A DNA stretch of 28,815 bases from JBBRNV01 sp038227435 (GTDB lineage Bacteria; Patescibacteriota; Minisyncoccia; Phycocordibacterales; CALRBL01). Positions 23,900 to 28,815 of the stretch are shown piece by piece. The stretch's first letter is position 1, and each line of letters begins with the position of its first letter. The stretch covers positions 1 to 28,815 of the forward strand of contig JBBRPW010000005.1 in NCBI GenBank assembly GCA_038227435.1, in the 5' to 3' direction. Under the pieces are notes generated by a model. It searched no databases, was not told the DNA's origin, and worked only from the letters and a program-made list of their open reading frames with translations. The position numbers and the translations under genes are program-made.

Positions 23900-25180
23900 A
23901 TGTCAGAATCAGATACAACAGCAATTGTTAAAAAAGACGATCATACCACGATCGTTCTTTTCGGTATTACCGGAGATCTTTCAAAGAAGAAATTACTGCC
24001 AGCCCTTCAAAAATTAGCAGAATATAAAAATTTCTCTGTAATTGGAGTAGGGAGAAGTCATTTAAGTGCAGAAGAACAAGAGTTTTTATTTGGTAACTTA
24101 CGAAAGATAATTGAAGGAAAAAATAATGGAGCCCATATTACTTATGTATTTGGAGGTTACGAATCAGATGAATTATATATAGAGGTATTAAATAAAATTC
24201 CTCAGAATGAAACCTACTGCGTATATACATCACTTCCACCATTTAGTTATAAGGGGGCATTGAATGGTTATGCAAAACAGAACGATGAAACTAAAGCTCG
24301 TGGAACATTTTATTTTGAAAAACCTTTTGGATTAAGTGGAGAAGAAGCCAATACTTTATTTAAAATAGCGCACGATGGAAATCTTAAAATTCTATCGATA
24401 GATCACTATAAAGCTAAATTTGCTAGCTTAATTTTGGATAAATTAGCTGATACTAATTCAGATACTTTATCAAATATTTCGGATCAAAAAATTATTTTTG
24501 AAATCAATATTATCGAAAAAACCGACGCCTCGGCCCGCGGTGCATTTTATGATGCGACGGGGGCGTTAAGAGATGTATTTCAGAACCATATGCTACAAGT
24601 AATTAATAAAGCTTGTAGGGCTTTTTCAATTCTTAACACGGCATTACATGAACAGTGCTTTACTGAATATGTTTCCAATAAACTAAAAGGCAACCAATCT
24701 TCAGAAATTAAAATAGGGAAAGTTATTCGAGCCCAATATCAAGAATATGTAAACACTAAAGGCGTTGCGAGCGATTCTCAAACAGAAACGTTCTTTTCTT
24801 TCTCAATTATGTTATTTGAACAATTTGAATTCGTCTTTACATCAGGAAAAGCTTTCAATTACGGGGAGTCAGATTTAAAAGTATTCGTTGACGATGCAGA
24901 AAGAAAAGAATTAGTGTTTGAAGGAATATTTTCTGGAAATGAAGACATTAGAAGCTCAATTGATAATCTAAATACAGAACTTGAACTTAAAAAAAGCACT
25001 GTAGAAAAAAGAGATGCATATGAAGTGATATTTTCATCAATTTTAGATAAAGAAAAGGATGTTTTTGTATCTAATCAAGAGATTAAAGATTCCTGGGTAA
25101 TTACAGAATTTATACAAAATGAACTTCTTAAAACACCTCTATTAACATACCCTCAGGGCTCTGATACAGTACTTACATGA
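23900..25180 (+). CDS. zwf: Glucose-6-phosphate 1-dehydrogenase, short form
   Basis: 426 aa from the ATG at 23900 (a TTG lies one codon earlier); the usual length is about 490. It oxidises glucose 6-phosphate to 6-phosphogluconolactone with NADP reduction. The cofactor loop GITGDLSKKKLLPAL sits near residues 21-35; EKPFG and the substrate motif IDHYKAK (usually IDHYLGK) follow in order. FQNHMLQVI is also typical. The C-terminal half is trimmed. The TGA stop overlaps the next ATG (ATGA), which suggests coupled translation. Substitution of LG by KA in the substrate motif makes exact specificity slightly uncertain. Confidence 0.87.
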   Translation: MSESDTTAIVKKDDHTTIVLFGITGDLSKKKLLPALQKLAEYKNFSVIGVGRSHLSAEEQEFLFGNLRKIIEGKNNGAHITYVFGGYESDELYIEVLNKIPQNETYCVYTSLPPFSYKGALNGYAKQNDETKARGTFYFEKPFGLSGEEANTLFKIAHDGNLKILSIDHYKAKFASLILDKLADTNSDTLSNISDQKIIFEINIIEKTDASARGAFYDATGALRDVFQNHMLQVINKACRAFSILNTALHEQCFTEYVSNKLKGNQSSEIKIGKVIRAQYQEYVNTKGVASDSQTETFFSFSIMLFEQFEFVFTSGKAFNYGESDLKVFVDDAERKELVFEGIFSGNEDIRSSIDNLNTELELKKSTVEKRDAYEVIFSSILDKEKDVFVSNQEIKDSWVITEFIQNELLKTPLLTYPQGSDTVLT

Positions 25181-25410
25181 TAAAAGAATTTTTAATGCGA
25201 CAAATGCTGAAGCGACAGTTAAAAGATATGCCGCAGGATCAACAGGAGCAACTTATTGAAATGGTTACGAAGAATCCTGATTTTTTCCAAAAAATTGCAC
25301 TTGAAATTCAAGAAAAAACTAATGGGGGAATGGATCAGATGGCAGCTACCATGGCAGTAATGAAAAATCACCAAAGCGAACTTCAAGGTTTAATGAAGAA
25401 AGATAAATAA
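25177..25410 (+). CDS. Small helical protein of unknown function
   Basis: 77 aa, not recognised. It is methionine-, glutamine- and lysine-rich (MRQMLKRQLKDMPQDQQEQ) and predicted all-helical, with amphipathic helices and no membrane segment. The start overlaps the zwf stop in an ATGA arrangement, so it is probably made in fixed proportion to that enzyme. The overlap supports real translation; function is unknown. Confidence 0.7.
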   Translation: MIKEFLMRQMLKRQLKDMPQDQQEQLIEMVTKNPDFFQKIALEIQEKTNGGMDQMAATMAVMKNHQSELQGLMKKDK

Positions 25411-25444
25411 ATTTTAATAGTTTTCGAATAATTTAATAATCGTT

Positions 25445-26026
25445 ATGAAATCTAAGAAAATCTTTATCTTCGTGGGCCATCCATCAAAAACAAATCCTTT
25501 TTGTGAACTTTTAGCTGATTCATATAAAAGGGGGGCTGAGGAAAGTGGACATGAAGTGCGAATGACAAAACTCGCAGATATGGAGTTCGATCCAATTCTT
25601 CACGAGGGGTATAAAATGCGCCAAGCATATGAACCTGATTTAATTAAATTTCAAGAGGATGTAAGGTGGGCAGAACATATTTTTTTAATTCACCCAACTT
25701 GGTGGTATAACATTCCCGCATTACTTAAAGGATTGATTGATCGCGTATGGATGCCAGGATTTGGATATAAATTCGGAAAATCTGGTTTAACTTGGAAAAA
25801 ATTATTGAAAGGACGAACTGCACGACTAGTTGCAACAACAGCATCACCATGGTTTGTTGGACCCTTGCTTTTTACAGACCCTACAACTTTAATTGGACGA
25901 AACATTTTTTGGTTTTCTGGAATTAGAACTCGAGTAAAGCGAATCGGGCGAGCAGAAAAGATGAGTGAAGCAAAACGAAATAAATGGAAAGCTAAAATGT
26001 ATCGACTTGGTTTGGGAGCAAAATAG
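25445..26026 (+). CDS. Flavodoxin-fold NAD(P)H oxidoreductase
   Basis: 193 aa, a typical length for the Flavodoxin_2 (NQO/YwrO/MdaB-like) family. The N-terminal FIFVGHPSKTNPFCELL is the FMN phosphate-binding region. HPTWWYNIPALLKGLIDRVWMPGFGY is the family's flavin and quinone pocket. It probably reduces quinones or nitro compounds with NAD(P)H, which would fit the NADPH produced by the upstream Glc6P dehydrogenase, but co-function is inferred. It lies 34 bases after the 77-aa gene. A TTTAAT hexamer (25432-25437) seven bases before the ATG may be its own -10. Confidence 0.87.
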   Translation: MKSKKIFIFVGHPSKTNPFCELLADSYKRGAEESGHEVRMTKLADMEFDPILHEGYKMRQAYEPDLIKFQEDVRWAEHIFLIHPTWWYNIPALLKGLIDRVWMPGFGYKFGKSGLTWKKLLKGRTARLVATTASPWFVGPLLFTDPTTLIGRNIFWFSGIRTRVKRIGRAEKMSEAKRNKWKAKMYRLGLGAK

Positions 26027-26051
26027 ATTTCTAGTAAGTCCATTTGAATAA

Positions 26052-26080
26052 GAAAACCGCCGCCTGGTGAGGGCGACGGT
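26052..26080 (-). terminator. Intrinsic terminator of the 118-aa gene
   Basis: On the minus strand ACCGTCGCC (26080-26072) pairs with GGCGGCGGT (26064-26056) over nine positions with one G-U pair, a 7-base loop, then TTTTCTTATTC. Confidence 0.85.
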
Positions 26081-26096
26081 GTGATAAAACATTCCG

Positions 26097-26453
26097 TTAG
26101 CTAAATGTTGCGGTCCCGCTTCTGAGTTGAGAGTTGTAGTAGGCGTTAAAATCGTAGTTTCCTTCACGTTTCTGTCCATTGTACATGAAGTAGCCCCTGA
26201 TGATGAACTTCATTCGACTACCGTCTTCATACTCAAGTCGTTGAATATTGACGTGAACAATGCTTGATTCATGGTCGAAACCCAATTCCTTTAGTTTTTC
26301 GAGTTTATCAGGATCGACCGAATCCAAAGTGAAGCTGACCTTCATCACAAACTTGGGTAGGCTACCGAACGCATAGAGCATCTCCTCACGTGAGGGTCCA
26401 TTGAGGACGCCGACATAAACTGGAGGCATTGCAGATTTTTGAGCAGTTTGCAT
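26097..26453 (-). CDS. Small orphan protein with a long structured leader
   Basis: 118 aa, not recognised. No signal peptide or membrane segment is present. Predicted beta-rich stretches (FVMKVSFTLDSV, SIVHVNIQRLEYEDGSRMKFIIRGYFMYNGQ) could form a small antiparallel sheet, with a polar Tyr/Asn-rich end. The ATG is preceded by TTTAGAAATTGAA, a weak version of the AGAAAGGA-type Shine-Dalgarno. It has a consensus promoter, a leader of about 100 bases with three hairpins, and a strong terminator, so it is a self-contained unit. Codons are less AT-biased than in the adjacent oxidoreductase and ychF. Confidence 0.7.
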   Translation of the reverse strand: MQTAQKSAMPPVYVGVLNGPSREEMLYAFGSLPKFVMKVSFTLDSVDPDKLEKLKELGFDHESSIVHVNIQRLEYEDGSRMKFIIRGYFMYNGQKREGNYDFNAYYNSQLRSGTATFS

Positions 26454-26476
26454 TTTTCAATTTCTAAACGAACAGC

Positions 26477-26549
26477 TTGTCAGTTGATGGACAAACACAA
26501 CATCCTGATCAAAAGTCTTTCGACTTCAGACGACGCACCATACGATGCG
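26477..26549 (-). other. Three consecutive hairpins in the leader of the 118-aa gene
   Basis: Reading on the minus strand: CGCATC-GTAT-GGTGCG (26549-26534, one G-U pair), AAGTC-GAAA-GACTT (26526-26513, a GNRA tetraloop), and TTGTC/GACAA with an 8-base loop (26494-26477). All lie in the predicted 5' untranslated region. Confidence 0.55.
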
Positions 26550-26562
26550 GATTACTATTAGT

Positions 26563-26591
26563 TTAATAACATTAATAAATATATATGTCAA
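26563..26591 (-). promoter_or_regulatory. Near-consensus promoter of the 118-aa gene
   Basis: On the minus strand, TTGACA (26591-26586), 17 bases ending in TGT, then TATTAA (26568-26563). Start is expected near 26556, about 100 bases before the ATG. Confidence 0.7.
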
Positions 26592-26679
26592 TAGTACACA
26601 GATACCTATAATTTAGCTTGAATAAAAGCCCAAAACGGGCGATAGTCTATATAACTAGCTAAAATACTAAACAAAACAT

Positions 26680-27789
26680 ATGTCACTTACCATCGGAATC
26701 GTAGGCCTCCCTAACGTCGGAAAATCAACTCTATTTAATGCACTCACTAAAAAGAGTGTGTTGGCTGCAAACTACCCATTTGCCACTATAGATCCATCTG
26801 TCGGTGTTGTAACTGTTCCCGATGAGCGTATTAATCAACTTGCTCTATTTTCAAGTAGTGAAAAAACAATTCCAGCATATGTTGAATTCGTTGATATTGC
26901 CGGGCTCGTAAAAGGAGCATCGCAAGGAGAAGGATTAGGAAATAAATTTCTTTCGCATATTCGTGAAGTAGATGCAATCTTACAAGTGGTGCGGATTTTT
27001 GAAGATGGATCAATAATTCACGTGAATAATAAAATTGATCCGAAAGGCGACATAGAAACAATCAACCTTGAACTTGCTATTGCAGATAAGGACACTGTTG
27101 ATAAACGATTAAGTAATTTACAAAGAGAAACCAAAAAAGGAGATAAAGCTGCAATTGCTGAATGTGCTGCACTTGAAAAAATAAAAGCGTTGCTTGATCG
27201 AGGAGAGCTTGCTCAAAAAGCAGAACTTACCGAAGAAGAACAAAAATTAGTTCAGAGTGTTCATTTACTCACAATGAAACCAATTTTGTACGCACTTAAT
27301 AAAAAATCCGGGGGAACTAATTTGGATGAGGCGAAAGATGGAGTAAGTGATGCTCGTTTTGCAGAGCTCTTGGAATTTATTAAAAATGAAAAGGCTAGGT
27401 ATGTAATTATTGATGCAAAAATTGAGGACGAACTAAAAGATATGAGTGGGGAAGACAAAACTGTATTTAGAGATGATTTAGGAATGAAAGATGATGGAAT
27501 TAATGCACTCATTACTGAAGGATACAATTTACTCGGCCTCATGACTTATTTTACAACAGGCCCAATGGAAACAAGAGCGTGGACAATTAAAAAGAATTCA
27601 ACCGCTCCTATTGCGGGAATGGCAATTCACACAGATTTTAAAGATAAATTTATTCGAGCAGAAGTTGTTAATTGGAAAGCGTTACTAGACGCTGGAACTT
27701 TTGGAAAGGCGAGGGAAGCCGGATTAGTTCGAACTGAAGGAAAAGAATATATTGTTAAGGACGGAGACGTGATTGAGTTTAAGGTATAA
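26680..27789 (+). CDS. ychF: Redox-regulated ATPase/GTPase YchF (OLA1 family)
   Basis: 369 aa, full length. G1 GLPNVGKST is at 9-17, G3 is the DIAGLVKGASQGEGLG region, and a base-recognition motif NKKS appears around 206-209. The C-terminal TGS-like domain ends in EGKEYIVKDGDVIEFKV. YchF binds ribosomes and hydrolyses ATP; it is linked to stress responses and translation fidelity. The start is CATATG with no Shine-Dalgarno. A short GCCC/GGGC hairpin (26628-26640) lies upstream, and the promoter is not clear. Confidence 0.97.
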   Translation: MSLTIGIVGLPNVGKSTLFNALTKKSVLAANYPFATIDPSVGVVTVPDERINQLALFSSSEKTIPAYVEFVDIAGLVKGASQGEGLGNKFLSHIREVDAILQVVRIFEDGSIIHVNNKIDPKGDIETINLELAIADKDTVDKRLSNLQRETKKGDKAAIAECAALEKIKALLDRGELAQKAELTEEEQKLVQSVHLLTMKPILYALNKKSGGTNLDEAKDGVSDARFAELLEFIKNEKARYVIIDAKIEDELKDMSGEDKTVFRDDLGMKDDGINALITEGYNLLGLMTYFTTGPMETRAWTIKKNSTAPIAGMAIHTDFKDKFIRAEVVNWKALLDAGTFGKAREAGLVRTEGKEYIVKDGDVIEFKV

Positions 27790-27796
27790 AACACCC

Positions 27797-27805
27797 TGTG
27801 GATAA
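27797..27805 (-). promoter_or_regulatory. Single consensus DnaA-box sequence
   Basis: TGTGGATAA on the plus strand is the complement of the consensus TTATCCACA. Only one perfect copy was noticed, in the intergenic region after ychF, so it does not mark an origin. Confidence 0.35.
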
Positions 27806-27834
27806 CTCTAGAAAAACCAAGTTACTAAAGCTGT

Positions 27835-27863
27835 TTGACTTAGTTTATAAATAATGTTAAACA
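27835..27863 (+). promoter_or_regulatory. Promoter of the sigma4/HARE gene
   Basis: TTGACT (27835-27840), 17 bases, TG-extended TAAACA (27858-27863). It gives a leader of about 50 bases to the ATG at 27919. Confidence 0.45.
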
Positions 27864-27918
27864 TAAGACAACAAATTTAAGCTTTTAGCAATAAAATAGT
27901 AAATAAGCCATTAAACAT

Positions 27919-28815
27919 ATGAATCCACTAGGTTTTAAGCCAAAACAAGTCACAAAACGCCTCCTCTCGTCTCTTCAAGAACGAGCTCGTAACGTTCTTA
28001 TTAAACGATATGGCTTAGATACTAACGGAGATCAACTCACTCTTGAAGCTATTGGCTCACTTTATACAATTACAAGAGAGCGTGTTCGGCAAATTGAGAA
28101 CACAGCCATCGCTACTATTCGAAAATCAGATGCATATAAAGATGAAAAGGTTGTATTTGCTGAACTTGAAGCACTTTTAAAAACTCTTGGCGGAATTGTT
28201 GCTGAAGATGATTTACTTACGCATGTTTCTAAAGATCCGGTAATCCAAAATCATGTAAACTTTTTGCTTGTAATTGGTGATGCATTTAAACGAAATAAAG
28301 AAGACGAACATTTTAAACATCGATGGTATGTAGACTTTGAAGTAAGTAAAAAAGTTCACGAATCACTTAAAAAACTATACGAAGGAATGAGTGATGATGA
28401 TCTATTAACTGAGAGTGATTTAATTAAGCAATTTTTAATTCACCTTGAAGATGTTGCTGATCATTATAAAAATGAAGCGATTTTAAAACGATGGCTTGCC
28501 ATTTCTAAAAAAGTTTCAAAAAATCCACTCGGCGAATGGGGTAAATCACAATCTCCAAATGTTAAAACAAAAGGAATTCGAGACTACGCCTTTTTAGCAA
28601 TGCGAAAACACGGATCTCCTATTCACTTTAAGGATATCGCAAAGGCAATTGAAACTCTTTTTAAAACAAAAGCTCATGTAGCAACAACTCATAATGAATT
28701 AATTAAAGACAAGCGATTTGTACTTGTAGGACGGGGATTATACGCACTTTCAGAATGGGGATATTTAAGTGGTGTTGTTAAAGATGTAATTAAAAAAGTA
28801 CTTGAAAAATACGGC
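27919..28815 (+). CDS. Sigma-region-4-like plus HARE-HTH transcription protein (3' partial)
   Basis: 299 codons are visible with no stop before the window ends. Residues about 19-70 resemble the sigma-70 region 4 helix-turn-helix (LTLEAIGSLYTITRERVRQIE), which normally contacts the -35 element and the beta-flap. Residues about 215-284 look like a HARE-HTH domain of the kind found in RNA polymerase delta subunit (IRDYAFLAMRKHGSPIHFKDIAKAIE, ending RGLYALSEWGY). The 140 residues between are helical and unassigned. No region 2 is visible, so it is probably not a complete sigma factor. It may be a polymerase-associated regulator. The start is CATATG without a Shine-Dalgarno. Confidence 0.8.
   Translation, partial: MNPLGFKPKQVTKRLLSSLQERARNVLIKRYGLDTNGDQLTLEAIGSLYTITRERVRQIENTAIATIRKSDAYKDEKVVFAELEALLKTLGGIVAEDDLLTHVSKDPVIQNHVNFLLVIGDAFKRNKEDEHFKHRWYVDFEVSKKVHESLKKLYEGMSDDDLLTESDLIKQFLIHLEDVADHYKNEAILKRWLAISKKVSKNPLGEWGKSQSPNVKTKGIRDYAFLAMRKHGSPIHFKDIAKAIETLFKTKAHVATTHNELIKDKRFVLVGRGLYALSEWGYLSGVVKDVIKKVLEKYG

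Noticed and set aside
25690..26043. 117-codon minus-strand frame inside the oxidoreductase gene
   Set aside because: Shadow of the flavodoxin-fold gene, which has clear family motifs on the plus strand.

Overview
The window is AT-rich, densely packed bacterial chromosome. It is most consistent with a reduced-genome Patescibacteria/CPR bacterium, probably Parcubacteria-like. Supporting signs are compact or trimmed housekeeping proteins (prolyl-tRNA synthetase without the editing insert, UvrC without its C-terminal helix-hairpin-helix, short Glc6P dehydrogenase), an ECF sigma factor next to a DUF5667-type membrane protein, a Tgt with a large internal insertion, almost no Shine-Dalgarno sequences, and a tRNA gene without encoded CCA. 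TGA acts as a stop: long genes contain no in-frame TGA, and three genes end in TGA. The lineage is inferred from gene content, because there is no rRNA in the window.

Layout, left to right. 1-2920: the end of an ABC exporter, a membrane-anchored FKBP prolyl isomerase and prolyl-tRNA synthetase. 2928-6716: a cell-shape/peptidoglycan operon with overlapping genes (mreB, mreC, a short MreD-like membrane protein, PBP2). 6725-10092: tRNA-guanine transglycosylase and a membrane-anchored GH3 glycosidase. 10127-18159: a nucleotide excision repair neighbourhood (uvrB, uvrA, uvrC) interrupted by adenylate kinase and two small orphan genes. 18191-19177: a divergent D-Ala-D-Ala ligase-like ATP-grasp enzyme. 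19265-20650: a short-chain dehydrogenase frame broken by one in-frame TGA, a small PD-(D/E)XK-like protein and tRNA-Ala(UGC), all on the minus strand. 20770-21657: MltG on the minus strand, divergent from an ECF sigma / DUF5667 pair (21802-23882). 23900-26026: Glc6P dehydrogenase, a small helical protein and a flavodoxin-fold oxidoreductase. 26097-26453: an orphan minus-strand gene with a structured leader. 26680-28815: ychF and a sigma-region-4/HARE-HTH protein that runs off the end.

Two expression styles stand out. Most AT-rich housekeeping genes lack a Shine-Dalgarno sequence. Five of them (FKBP, mreB, GH3, uvrB, ddl) have the same arrangement, TGn + TATAAT-like hexamer + exactly six bases + ATG, which predicts leaderless mRNA. 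Ten starts have the form (C/T)ATATG. A second group (adk and small orphan genes) has less AT-biased codons, is monocistronic, is followed by strong intrinsic terminators, and in some cases has long structured leaders and an AGAAAGGA-type Shine-Dalgarno. These look like later arrivals or a separately regulated class.

The most promising regulatory signal is a shared 16-base dyad over the -35 regions of uvrB and uvrA. It resembles the Gram-positive LexA/DinR box (GAAC-N4-GTTC) and suggests an SOS-type circuit on excision repair. I did not find a convincing, completely new multi-gene system.
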